Origin: Glaciecola sp964418575
GTDB lineage: Bacteria > Pseudomonadota > Gammaproteobacteria > Enterobacterales > Alteromonadaceae
Assembly (NCBI GenBank): GCA_964418575.1
Contig: CAYQMI010000057.1
Span: forward strand, 1-23,231
DNA: 23,231 nt
Reading direction: 5' to 3'
Under the pieces are notes generated by a model. The model was not told the origin of the DNA. It saw only the letters and a list, made by a program, of their open reading frames with translations, and ran no database searches. This document shows, piece by piece, positions 7,577 to 15,758 of the stretch. Each line of letters begins with the position of its first letter. The first letter of the stretch is position 1. Made by a program: the position numbers and the translations under genes.

Positions 7577-8781
7577 CGCAGACAAACACATCTTCCAGTT
7601 CACAGAGCGATTCTGCAAATGGCTTAATGAGCGACTCAGCCCAAAGAAAGTTTAAATTAGGTCTTATTGTAAACCCCTACGCCGGTATTGGTGGTGCACT
7701 TGCTTTAAAAGGGAGTGACGGCAAAGAAATTCGAGAACAAGCCTTAGCCGCGGGAGCTGAACAGCAAGCTCTTGCGAAAACAGAGCGGGCACTGCGTGAA
7801 ATACTAGACTTAAAAGAGACGATCGAGATTTATACCGCAGCATCCGACATGGGTGAATCTCTTGCAAAAGATTTAGGCTTTGCAACGCATGTTGTTTACT
7901 CACCAAAGCACAGTCAAACCGAAAGCGATGATACTTTACTCGCGGCTTATGCCCTCCTGAAAGAGGAAGTAGACTTGTTATTATTTGCAGGTGGAGATGG
8001 TACTGCGCGCAATATTTTCACCGCAGTGGGCGGTAGAGTTCCCGTATTAGGCGTGCCAGCGGGCTGTAAAATTCACTCAGGTGTGTATGCAATCACGCCA
8101 AGTGGCGCCGGGAAAGTGCTCAAGCAAGTAATATCTGGCGAGCTAGTCAGTTTGTTTGATGCTGAGGTAAAAGATATAGACGAAGGTAAATTTCGTGAAG
8201 GTCAAGTAATCGCTAAATATTTTGGCGAAATGCAGGTGCCTGCGGAGCTTAATTACATACAAGCGGTAAAGTCGGGCGGTAAAGAGTCTGATGAACTTGT
8301 GCTTGAAGACATTGCGGCGCATGTAACAGAAATGATGGAAGACGATGCCCAGCGTATTTTTGTGATGGGCTCGGGTAGCACGCTTGCCTCAATTATGGAA
8401 AGTCAGGGACTAGAAAACACGCTTTTAGGTGTTGATGCGGTGCAAAACTCTGAAGTGATCGCAAGGGATTTAACCGCGCAACAATTACTGGAGCTTACCA
8501 AAGATAAAGCTACTAGCTTAGTGATTACCTTAATTGGTGGGCAGGGCCATATATTTGGGCGCGGTAATCAGCAGCTTTCTCCCGCCTTTATTCGCCAAAT
8601 CGGTAAACAAAATATTCATATCGTCGCGACAAAAACTAAGCTAAATGCGCTTGGGCAAAAGGGACTGATCGCGGATACTGGCGATGCTGAGCTTGATCAA
8701 GCGCTCAGTGGCCCAATCTCGGTCGTTACCGGCTATAAAGATAAAGTGCTTTACTTTGTACGCGGCGACAATATTGGCTAG
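7573..8781 (+). CDS. ATP-NAD kinase family protein (COG3199 type)
   Basis: A 402-residue protein of the NAD kinase/diacylglycerol kinase superfamily. KLGLIVNPYAGIGG (residues 28-41) is followed by the nucleotide-binding motif FAGGDGTARN (138-147) and VLGVPAGCKIHSGVYA (158-173). The large C-terminal domain contains MGSGSTLASIM and LIGGQGHIFGRGNQQ. This matches the long predicted polyphosphate/ATP-dependent NAD kinase family and not the housekeeping NadK, which is about 290 residues with a GGDGT-x-L motif. The preferred substrate is not certain. The start overlaps the epmC stop by four bases, with a GAAAGG ribosome site inside the end of epmC. A second start at codon 19 (7627) is possible. Confidence 0.85.
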   Translation: MTQTNTSSSSQSDSANGLMSDSAQRKFKLGLIVNPYAGIGGALALKGSDGKEIREQALAAGAEQQALAKTERALREILDLKETIEIYTAASDMGESLAKDLGFATHVVYSPKHSQTESDDTLLAAYALLKEEVDLLLFAGGDGTARNIFTAVGGRVPVLGVPAGCKIHSGVYAITPSGAGKVLKQVISGELVSLFDAEVKDIDEGKFREGQVIAKYFGEMQVPAELNYIQAVKSGGKESDELVLEDIAAHVTEMMEDDAQRIFVMGSGSTLASIMESQGLENTLLGVDAVQNSEVIARDLTAQQLLELTKDKATSLVITLIGGQGHIFGRGNQQLSPAFIRQIGKQNIHIVATKTKLNALGQKGLIADTGDAELDQALSGPISVVTGYKDKVLYFVRGDNIG

Positions 8782-8844
8782 CAGAATGTTTTTACGCACA
8801 GGGTTTAGCGCAAAACAATAAAATAGCATTTAAAAGAGGTGACA

Positions 8845-9041
8845 ATGCTTAGTGAAGTACAAGGTGAATATCTTGATCAAAAAGAAGATTATCTAGACAG
8901 TTTTATTGATAAAGATGACGAGCACCTTTTGTTTGTGTCGAGTTACATTCACGGTCACTTTTCGGTGGTGGCTGCGAACTTATCGCAGCTTTTAGGTGGC
9001 ACAACTGCCGGCGCGAAGCTAAGCGCTGAAAACATGAGTGA
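8845..9041 (+). CDS. yfcL: YfcL family protein, cut by assembly gap
   Basis: The N-terminal 65 residues of a small YfcL-type protein. LLFVSSYIHGHFSVVAANL aligns with the family's conserved LFASGYLRGHLTLAIAEL segment. The function is unknown. The ATG at 8845 is chosen because AAGAGG (8834-8839) is well placed before it; an in-frame GTG occurs at 8839. The sequence runs into the N-run at 9042, so about 30 C-terminal residues and the stop are missing. The same gene sits next to epmC and mnmC in E. coli, which supports the identification. Confidence 0.8.
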
Positions 9042-9141
9042 NNNNNNNNNNNNNNNNNNNNNNNNNNNNNNNNNNNNNNNNNNNNNNNNNNNNNNNNNNN
9101 NNNNNNNNNNNNNNNNNNNNNNNNNNNNNNNNNNNNNNNNN
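9042..9141. other. Assembly gap (100 N)
   Basis: Exactly 100 unknown bases, the usual placeholder for a scaffold gap of unknown length. The true distance between yfcL and the first FlgO-like gene is therefore unknown, and the gap could hide additional genes or a repeat. Confidence 0.99.
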
Positions 9142-9235
9142 ATTAGTGTGTTTATTTCCTCTTTCTTCAAAGCTGGAATCATTTTTGCAAAGCATTTCGC
9201 ATCTGATCTAACCATTGATTAAAAGCGGCAAGCTT
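9142..9235. other. Unassigned segment after the gap
   Basis: 94 bases between the N-run and the first lipoprotein gene. The plus strand has an open frame ending SDLTID and TAA at 9220-9222, which does not resemble the YfcL C-terminus. The minus strand is also open from an ATG at 9215 into the gap (MVRSDAKCFAKMIPALKKEE). Neither reading is recognised, so gene content here cannot be decided. Confidence 0.4.
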
Positions 9236-9898
9236 ATGCTAAACAAAATTAAACATACGGCGACTATTATCTTAAGCGCATTATGCCTTTTGCTACTAAT
9301 GGGTTTAAGTGGCTGTGTCAATAACCCGTCCATGTCGTCGGCTTCTTCACAGTCATCGCTCACACAAGCCCCTAGCGCTCTTGGAAATGCTGAGATTTAT
9401 ACCTATCATCTTGCGCAAGAGCTCTTCGCAAATATGAATGCAGATCGTCAGTACCGTTATGCAGTGGTGGGCTTTGTGCCGGTCACCAGCATGCAGCAAG
9501 ACCTCTCGCAGCAGGGGCCGCTGATGCTGCTCGGCCATCAATTAGAACAAGGTATAACAACAGAAGTTGTGCGCAGAGGTTTTATCGCGCAAGACTACAA
9601 AGCCACTAACACTATTATCATGGGGCGCGATTCAGACAGAGCGCTCTCGCGCAATGTCGAGCATTTAAAAGGCCTACAGCCTATCGACTATTACATCACC
9701 GGCACTATTACCGAACAAGAAACCGGTGCCATGGTAAACGCCCGCATTATCAACGTGCGCAATAAAGACGTTATTGCGGCGGCAACAAAATTCTTTCCTG
9801 CAGAGCTGTTTTGGCAGCAAGAGCAGGTTACTTTGCGAAATGGTATGCCTTATAGAAGCAGCAAACCGACTCAACATAATTTTAGCTCCGGAGACTAA
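9236..9898 (+). CDS. FlgO-domain lipoprotein 1
   Basis: A 220-residue predicted lipoprotein: a lysine-containing n-region, a hydrophobic core, and lipobox LSGC with Cys27, so probably on the outer membrane. The rest is a FlgO-type domain, with YHLAQELFANM (about 55-65), YAVVGFVPVTSM, LLGHQLEQGITTEVVRRGF, the SRDxxxLS-like RDSDRALSRN, and the strongly conserved DYYITGTITEQETGAMVNARIINVR before a VIAAATKFFP end. FlgO proteins of Vibrio are outer-membrane lipoproteins needed for flagellar stability. This gene is not next to flagellar genes, so that function is not assured. The ATG at 9236 is preferred over a TTG at 9215. It is the first of three paralogues. Confidence 0.82.
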   Translation: MLNKIKHTATIILSALCLLLLMGLSGCVNNPSMSSASSQSSLTQAPSALGNAEIYTYHLAQELFANMNADRQYRYAVVGFVPVTSMQQDLSQQGPLMLLGHQLEQGITTEVVRRGFIAQDYKATNTIIMGRDSDRALSRNVEHLKGLQPIDYYITGTITEQETGAMVNARIINVRNKDVIAAATKFFPAELFWQQEQVTLRNGMPYRSSKPTQHNFSSGD

Positions 9899-9901
9899 TC
9901 C

Positions 9902-10648
9902 ATGAAATTTTTTAGCTTTATATTCGCATGCTTTTTGCTGGCTGGATGCGCAGGTATGCCGGGCATGCACCATATTACCGGTGAGCCAGCGCCTCAAGAT
10001 CAAGCTTCAGCAAATAACGGTGCTGTGGTCGATGTGCCCACTCAGCCATTTGCACAAGCGCAAACAAATTCAAATGGCGGCATAGATGCGTTTGGCTCAA
10101 TGGAAAAACCATCGATGATAGCAAGCACTCCAGGTGCCTTTAAAAGCTTGCCGCTGACTCGTCACGTTGGCCATTACGTTCGCAATATGGCGCAAGATTT
10201 AGTGGCGAATATGGAATACGTGACAGAGCGCACACCTGTTGCCATTACGCATTTTTCGCTGATTGATAGTGACCTGCGCGAGACCAATCTGTTAGGTCAG
10301 CAAATGGCGGAATCTTTTGTGCACGAATTCCATAAGTTTCGTATGCCGGTTGTAGAATTTAAAGCTACGCAGTTTATTCGAGTCACAGAAACCGGTGACT
10401 ACATTCTTTCTCGAGATTTTCTAGACTTGAATAACAGCACACCTATTCAATACGTGCTTACCGGCACTATGACCAAACACCAAGGCGGCTACATCGTAAA
10501 TGCACGTATGCTGGGCATGGAGTCAAAGGTTGTGGTGGCTAGCGCGCAAAGCTTTGTTCCGTTTTATGTGGTAGATGCTTTATTACCGAGCGAGTCAAGT
10601 CGTCAAAATGAAGTGGTAGATGGCGTACGTATTATCCAAGGAGAATAA
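9902..10648 (+). CDS. FlgO-domain lipoprotein 2
   Basis: A 248-residue lipoprotein with the short signal MKFFSFIFACFLLAGC (lipobox LAGC, Cys16). A polar Gln/Asn/Pro-rich linker (about 20-85) leads into a FlgO-type domain: GHYVRNMAQDLVANM, VAITHFSLIDSDLRETNLLG, QQMAESFVHEFHKFRMPVVE, TGDYILSRDFLDL, then IQYVLTGTMTKHQGGYIVNA. This is closer to classical FlgO than paralogue 1, since it keeps the LSRD and YVLTGT patterns. It begins three bases after the preceding stop, with GGAG upstream inside the previous gene, so it is part of one operon. The function is probably structural in the outer membrane. Confidence 0.85.
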   Translation: MKFFSFIFACFLLAGCAGMPGMHHITGEPAPQDQASANNGAVVDVPTQPFAQAQTNSNGGIDAFGSMEKPSMIASTPGAFKSLPLTRHVGHYVRNMAQDLVANMEYVTERTPVAITHFSLIDSDLRETNLLGQQMAESFVHEFHKFRMPVVEFKATQFIRVTETGDYILSRDFLDLNNSTPIQYVLTGTMTKHQGGYIVNARMLGMESKVVVASAQSFVPFYVVDALLPSESSRQNEVVDGVRIIQGE

Positions 10649-10649
10649 T

Positions 10650-11405
10650 ATGAAGATGATCAAAGTCGCGGCTTTTTGTTGCGCGGTGATATCATTAACA
10701 GGTTGCGCGGCGGGCAAAATGATTATGTCGGGTTATACGCCGCCACAAACGATTGCTGATTTGCTAGCTGAGCAACAAAGAGCCTCTGGCGGTGTGCCGG
10801 CTGAAATGGCGATGAATGGTCAACAGTACAAAGAAATCGACAGCGAAAGCTATGATGATACCCGAGAGGAACATCTTGACGTAACTACCGGCAGGGCAGA
10901 TATGCACGCAATGTCTGCGTTTCATCAAGTTGAATCATTTCGTCCAAGGTTCAGTTACAAATCAATACAAGACTATGCAGCCCAGCTTTCGATGGATTTG
11001 ATGCAAAGCCGGGTTGGTTTAAGCGCATCTTCGCGAGTCGGTATCAGCTCATTTGTAAAACTCGATTCCAGCTTGCAAAACCAAACTATTTTAGGCAACC
11101 AGTTAGCTGAATACCTGATTGCAGAAATGCAGCAGCAAGGATTGCCGGTAGTAGATCACAAGCTTATGCCCGCACTTGAAGTTACTGCTAAAGGCGACGT
11201 TACCTTTTCGCGTGATGTTATGCGTTTGTCTCGAAGTAGAGTGATGGATCATGTGCTATCAGGCACATTAATTGAGAAAGCCAATGGCGTGTTTGTTAAT
11301 GCCCGTATTATCTCAGTAGATACTAATCGCGTGGTAGCTACGGCAACCGTGCTTATTCCCAGCTTTGTAGCTCAGGCTGCTAGCACAGGATATGTTTTAC
11401 GCTAG
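10650..11405 (+). CDS. FlgO-domain lipoprotein 3
   Basis: A 251-residue lipoprotein with the signal MKMIKVAAFCCAVISLTGC (lipobox LTGC, Cys19). A charged linker to about residue 100 precedes the FlgO domain: IQDYAAQLSMDLMQS, VGISSFVKLDSSLQNQTILG, NQLAEYLIAEMQQQGLPVVD, GDVTFSRDVMRLSRS, VMDHVLSGTLIEKANGVFVN and ARIISVDTNRVVATATVLIP. The start at 10650 follows the previous stop by one base and has GGAG at 10640-10643. The ATG at 10620 would lie within the preceding gene and spoil the signal peptide. It ends six bases before the convergent mnmC stop. The paralogues are strongly diverged, so the duplication is not recent. Confidence 0.85.
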   Translation: MKMIKVAAFCCAVISLTGCAAGKMIMSGYTPPQTIADLLAEQQRASGGVPAEMAMNGQQYKEIDSESYDDTREEHLDVTTGRADMHAMSAFHQVESFRPRFSYKSIQDYAAQLSMDLMQSRVGLSASSRVGISSFVKLDSSLQNQTILGNQLAEYLIAEMQQQGLPVVDHKLMPALEVTAKGDVTFSRDVMRLSRSRVMDHVLSGTLIEKANGVFVNARIISVDTNRVVATATVLIPSFVAQAASTGYVLR

Positions 11406-11411
11406 TAAATG

Positions 11412-13475
11412 CTATTCGTCGGTGCCGGCAGGTGAGTAAGCTTGCTGGCGAATTAGCGAGCGAACTAAAAAACGATTTGGGTTTAGGGCATCAAGCAAAG
11501 TATTGCCCATAGGCATTGGCTTGCGACACAGCTCAGCCACCAAAATATCGACTAAAATGGGCGCGCTAGTTATCCCTCTGGAGCCTAAACCGCTTAACAA
11601 ATACACGCCCTTGACCTTACTGCCTTGAGGGTAGCGGTTCAAAGGTAGTGCTTTATATAAATCCTTAAGCTCTTGTTTTTGCTCATCGATATTCGGCATA
11701 GCGCCTACTAGCGGTAAATGATCTGGTGTACTGCAGCGAATTGCCGCTCGGCCAGAAATGCGCTCATGCTTGAGTTGCTTGATAGCCTGCATCCATTCGG
11801 CTTCTCCCATTGCATCACTATGTAATTTTAAATTCTGTTCCAATTCCCTTATGCGATGTTCAGTGCTTAGATCGTTTTTGACGTAGCTAGAGCCTAATGC
11901 ATGATGACCATTTACAGCAGGCGTAAAATATCCCTTATGACAAATTACACTGCGCAAGTTTTCGCTAGAAGCCTGCTTTGGAACCGACTCTACCTGCCCG
12001 CGAGTTAGGCGCATGGGAATGAGCTCTTGCGCTATATCAGGGGAATGAGAGCCAGCAGCAATTACCAGCGTATCTGCAAGCAAAGAGCGAGTTGTACCTG
12101 ATAAATTCAAGCTTACTCCTTCAGCTGTTGACTCATACCCAAGCAAATCATGCTGATAGTAGCTTGTTAATAGTCCCGAGCGCTCGGCGTGCTTTAAACA
12201 CGCTTGCACCAAACTAACGGGGGCAATCCAACCTGCCTTGGGCAAAAAAAGTGCGCCATGTGGAATATCAATACCCGCAATTTCGGTGGCTTGCTTAGCA
12301 TCAATCACCTGGGCAAGTTCGTCAGGCCATAGATTTTTAAGATGTATTTTTGTAAGTCTCTCCTGCGTATTTTTATTAAAGCCCAATTGCAGTACACCGC
12401 ACCACTGATGCTCAAAATCAATACCATCTTGTAGGAGTTCGTCGTAAAAGCGCCGCGCATATAAAAACGCATGCACAAAAAACTGGCTGTTTACCGATGC
12501 CTCTGCATTAAGCTGTGGGTAAAAACCGCCCACTGCATTGCCTGATGCGCCTTGAGCAGGTTTTTCGTCTTTGCAGATAAGGCTAACGCGCATGCCTTGT
12601 TCGGTTAATCGCATCGCCAATAATGAACCGGCTATGCCTGCGCCAACGATGGCAACGTGCCTTGGAATATTGTTACTGTTATGCGTGGCTCGTTGAAAGT
12701 AGGGGGCTTGTTGGTTTTTTAATGAGGCTTTTGCAGGCATAAAGCGCGCAGTAATCATTTCTCGTTTGCGACCAAAGCCTTTAATTTTTGATACTTCAAA
12801 ACCCACCGACTCTAAGCCGCGTCTTACTGCTCCTGCGGCGGTAAATGTAGACAAACTGGCGTTTTCTGCACTTAAACGTGCCATTTGTTGGTAAACCTCA
12901 ATGTCCCACATGCTTTCGTTCTTGCTCGGGGCAAATCCATCTAAGTACCAAGCATTTACAATACCGTCGTCGATATTATGCACTTGCGCCATACCTTCAT
13001 GGGCCTCAAATAAGACTAAATCTAGTTTAATCGCATTTTTATGGTCGCCAAGCTTGTAATAGCTTCGATGAATGCCTTCTAAGGCGGGAGGATATTGTTT
13101 AATTAAAGCATTGCTGTAGCTCGTGAGATCTTTCCATTTGTCATGAATTGCTTGTAGCTCACCTATTGCAATCGGATATTTTTCGAAGCTGATGTAATAC
13201 AAAGACTTCAGCTGAGCATCGGGGTTTTGTTCAAGAAAACGCTCAAACAATTGGCAGGTCAGTAAAAAGTTAAGTCCAGTGCCAAAGCCTGTTTCAGCAA
13301 TACAAAAATGTGATTGCGTGCAGCTTTGCCATTGTTCTAAGAGTTGGTTGCCCTTTAAAAAAACATATTCACTCTCGGCAACGCCGTTATCGACAGAAAA
13401 ATAGACATCGCCAAAAGCCTCCGATTGAGGAGTGCCAGCGTTAGTAAATGATAGTGTGGCTTGTTGCATTTTCAT
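11412..13475 (-). CDS. mnmC: Bifunctional tRNA wobble-uridine modification enzyme MnmC
   Basis: Completes the mnm5(s2)U modification at tRNA position 34. The FAD-dependent C-terminal domain removes the carboxymethyl group, and the N-terminal SAM-dependent domain then methylates. The 687 residues show both parts: the SAM-site ETGFGTGLNF (61-70), the methyltransferase motif NAWYLDGFAPSKNESMWD (174-191), then the oxidoreductase with the dinucleotide motif VAIVGAGIAGSLLAMRL (274-290) and a C-terminal LLSGLGSRGITSAP. The length matches E. coli MnmC (668). The start is either 13475 or the ATG two codons later. It is divergent from fabB, as I recall it being in E. coli. Confidence 0.96.
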   Translation of the reverse strand: MKMQQATLSFTNAGTPQSEAFGDVYFSVDNGVAESEYVFLKGNQLLEQWQSCTQSHFCIAETGFGTGLNFLLTCQLFERFLEQNPDAQLKSLYYISFEKYPIAIGELQAIHDKWKDLTSYSNALIKQYPPALEGIHRSYYKLGDHKNAIKLDLVLFEAHEGMAQVHNIDDGIVNAWYLDGFAPSKNESMWDIEVYQQMARLSAENASLSTFTAAGAVRRGLESVGFEVSKIKGFGRKREMITARFMPAKASLKNQQAPYFQRATHNSNNIPRHVAIVGAGIAGSLLAMRLTEQGMRVSLICKDEKPAQGASGNAVGGFYPQLNAEASVNSQFFVHAFLYARRFYDELLQDGIDFEHQWCGVLQLGFNKNTQERLTKIHLKNLWPDELAQVIDAKQATEIAGIDIPHGALFLPKAGWIAPVSLVQACLKHAERSGLLTSYYQHDLLGYESTAEGVSLNLSGTTRSLLADTLVIAAGSHSPDIAQELIPMRLTRGQVESVPKQASSENLRSVICHKGYFTPAVNGHHALGSSYVKNDLSTEHRIRELEQNLKLHSDAMGEAEWMQAIKQLKHERISGRAAIRCSTPDHLPLVGAMPNIDEQKQELKDLYKALPLNRYPQGSKVKGVYLLSGLGSRGITSAPILVDILVAELCRKPMPMGNTLLDALNPNRFLVRSLIRQQAYSPAGTDE

Positions 13476-13645
13476 ACGAGATCAACAGATTATTTGTAAA
13501 CAATTCATGAATGATTAACAATCAACGCTTAATATGTTTTTGGATATATGACAGTATAACGGCTTTTACAATTAGGCGTGCTTGCGAGTACGTTGATTAT
13601 AAGGGTTCGTGTGCCCTAGCAACAGTCTTAATTAATAGGTGAAAT

Positions 13646-14860
13646 ATGAAACGCGCAGTGATCACTGGTCTTGGGATCGTATCGAGTATTGGAAATAACG
13701 CACAAGAGGTAACTGAGTCTCTTCGCCATGGTAAGTCTGGTATTCGTTTTTCAGAGCAATTCGCCGAAATGGGCATGCGCAGTCATGTCTGGGGCAATCC
13801 GCAAATCGACTTAAAAGAACATATCGACCGCAAAGCTTTGCGTTTTATGGGCGATGCTGCAAGTTATGCTTACCTCTCGATGCAACAGGCAATTGAAGAC
13901 GCAGGCCTAGATGAATCGCAGTATTCCAACGAGCGCGTAGGGATTATTGCTGGCTCTGGCGGCGCTTCTTCAGATAACCAAGTTGTTTCAGCCGATACAC
14001 TGCGTGAAAAAGGCGTACGCAGAGTAGGACCATACATGGTTACGCGCTGCATGGGCAGCACGGTATCAGCATGTTTGGCAACACCTTTTAAAATTAAAGG
14101 CGTGAACTATTCTATATCATCAGCATGTGCAACCAGTGCACACTGTATTGGTAACGCGTGGGAAATGATTCAGTTAGGCAAGCAAGATATGATTTTTGCT
14201 GGTGGCGGCGAAGAACTGCACTGGGCATTATCGAGCCAATTTGATGCGATGGGTGCGCTGTCTACTAAGTATAACGATAACCCAGCGGTTGCTTCTCGCA
14301 CCTATGATGCCAATAGAGACGGTTTTGTTAGCGCTGGCGGTGGCGGCATGGTGGTAGTTGAAGAACTTGAACATGCGCTAAAACGTGGCGCAAAAATTTA
14401 CGGAGAATTAGTGGGTTATGGCGCAACATCCGACGGCTACGACATGGTTGCGCCATCGGGAGAGGGCGCAATACGCTGCATGAAGCAAGCTCTGCATGGC
14501 ATCGACGCACCACTTGATTATTTAAATACTCACGGCACTTCTACGCCGGTAGGTGATGTTAAAGAGCTAGAAGCTATTCAAGCGCTATTCGGCGAAAACA
14601 GCCCTGCCATTAGCGCAAGCAAATCTATGACCGGGCATGCGCTTGGTGCTGCTGGTGTGCACGAAGCCATTTATAGCTTATTAATGATGGAGCACGGCTT
14701 CATTGCGCCATCAATCAATATTGATGAGCTAGACGAAGCGGCGAAAGGCCTCGATATCGTAACAAGTGCTCGTGAACAAGACCTTAATTTAGTGATGTCG
14801 AATAGCTTTGGTTTTGGCGGTACAAACGCCTGTTTAGTATTTCAAAAATACAAAGGCTGA
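13646..14860 (+). CDS. fabB: 3-oxoacyl-[acyl-carrier-protein] synthase I
   Basis: The condensing enzyme of fatty-acid elongation that is also required for unsaturated fatty acids. The thiolase-fold catalytic triad is complete: Cys161 in SSACATSAHCIG, His296 in NTHGTSTPVGD and His331 in KSMTGHALGAAGVHE. The ending SNSFGFGGTNACLVF is typical. The 404 residues and the sequence (MKRAVITGLGIVSSIGNN start) fit FabB and not FabF. A GGTGA ribosome site (13638-13642) lies close to the ATG. In E. coli FadR activates fabB, but no convincing FadR site was found in the 170-base region shared with mnmC. Confidence 0.96.
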   Translation: MKRAVITGLGIVSSIGNNAQEVTESLRHGKSGIRFSEQFAEMGMRSHVWGNPQIDLKEHIDRKALRFMGDAASYAYLSMQQAIEDAGLDESQYSNERVGIIAGSGGASSDNQVVSADTLREKGVRRVGPYMVTRCMGSTVSACLATPFKIKGVNYSISSACATSAHCIGNAWEMIQLGKQDMIFAGGGEELHWALSSQFDAMGALSTKYNDNPAVASRTYDANRDGFVSAGGGGMVVVEELEHALKRGAKIYGELVGYGATSDGYDMVAPSGEGAIRCMKQALHGIDAPLDYLNTHGTSTPVGDVKELEAIQALFGENSPAISASKSMTGHALGAAGVHEAIYSLLMMEHGFIAPSINIDELDEAAKGLDIVTSAREQDLNLVMSNSFGFGGTNACLVFQKYKG

Positions 14861-14916
14861 GTTTGGCACCATAGCAATGCTAAGCTCCTGAAATAACAAG
14901 CGGATAAGGAATTATC

Positions 14917-15678
14917 GTGACGATTAAAGACAAAGTATCTGAAGCTGAATGGCAAGCGCGCGTTGATTTAGCCGCTTGTTATCGAATGATTGCTCACTAT
15001 GGCTGGGACGATTTAATTTTCACTCATATTTCAGCAAGAGTGCCGGGGCCAGAACATCACTTTTTGATTAATCCTTACGGCTTGTTATTTGAAGAGGTAA
15101 CAGCTTCTAGTTTAGTTAAAGTGAATCTTGCTGGTGAAAAAGTAGAGGACGCAAGCTTTGACCCCGACGCTCAGATTAACCCCGCTGGATTCGTTATCCA
15201 CAGTGCCGTGCACGAGGCGCGTGAAAACGCCAAATGTGTTATGCATCTGCACACGACCGCTGGTGTTGCAATCGCGGCCTTAAAAGACGGCTTACAAGCC
15301 TATTCACAACAGTCGTTATTTGCTTTGAGCTCTTTGTCGTATCACGATTATGAAGGGGTGGCACTTAATCCAGATGAAAAGAAGCGCTTAGTTGCAGACT
15401 TAGGCGATACCAATTTCATGATTTTGCGAAACCATGGCTTGCTCACCTGCGCTGATACCATCGCTGACACCTTTTTGCTGATGTTTATTTTACAGCGCGC
15501 CTGTGAAATACAATTGCAAGCGCAAGCGACGAATAAAGCGTTGATTGAAGTTGACCCCAGAATTTTAGCGGGCATTCAGGCGCAGGCCAGTGAGGTTACA
15601 AAAAACGCAGGTGGCGTGCTCGCGTGGCCGGCTATTCTGCGCAAGCTTGACCGCATGTGTCCTGAGTTTAGAGATTAA
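14917..15678 (+). CDS. Class II aldolase/adducin family protein
   Basis: A 253-residue cytoplasmic protein of the zinc-dependent class II aldolase fold. The region FTHISARVPG (35-44), FLINPYGLLFEEVTASSLVKV (from 49), IHSAVHEAR, the metal ligands His110 and His112 in VMHLHTTAG, and His173 in RNHGLLT are all present. The GTG start has AAGGA seven bases upstream. Family members act on fuculose- or ribulose-phosphates or related sugars, or have unassigned roles; nothing nearby identifies a sugar pathway. It sits between fabB and pdxB, about 55 and 80 bases from each, perhaps in one transcript. Confidence 0.85.
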   Translation: MTIKDKVSEAEWQARVDLAACYRMIAHYGWDDLIFTHISARVPGPEHHFLINPYGLLFEEVTASSLVKVNLAGEKVEDASFDPDAQINPAGFVIHSAVHEARENAKCVMHLHTTAGVAIAALKDGLQAYSQQSLFALSSLSYHDYEGVALNPDEKKRLVADLGDTNFMILRNHGLLTCADTIADTFLLMFILQRACEIQLQAQATNKALIEVDPRILAGIQAQASEVTKNAGGVLAWPAILRKLDRMCPEFRD

Positions 15679-15758
15679 AACTGTTGCTGGGCTGAGTCTT
15701 GATTCTGATTTACTTACAGCAGTTTATTGAATCTGCTTCATAATTTAGTGGGTTTAGC

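Noticed and set aside
9215..9235. TTG start giving seven extra residues before the first FlgO-like lipoprotein
   Set aside because: The ATG at 9236 gives a normal lipoprotein signal length; the TTG lacks a ribosome site.
10620..10649. Upstream ATG for the third FlgO-like gene
   Set aside because: It would overlap the preceding gene by 29 bases and place ten polar residues before the signal peptide; the ATG at 10650 has a good GGAG.
13575..13594. Possible FabR-like palindrome upstream of fabB
   Set aside because: The halves GCGTGC and AGTACG match only partly and the spacing does not fit the known site well; too weak to list as an operator.
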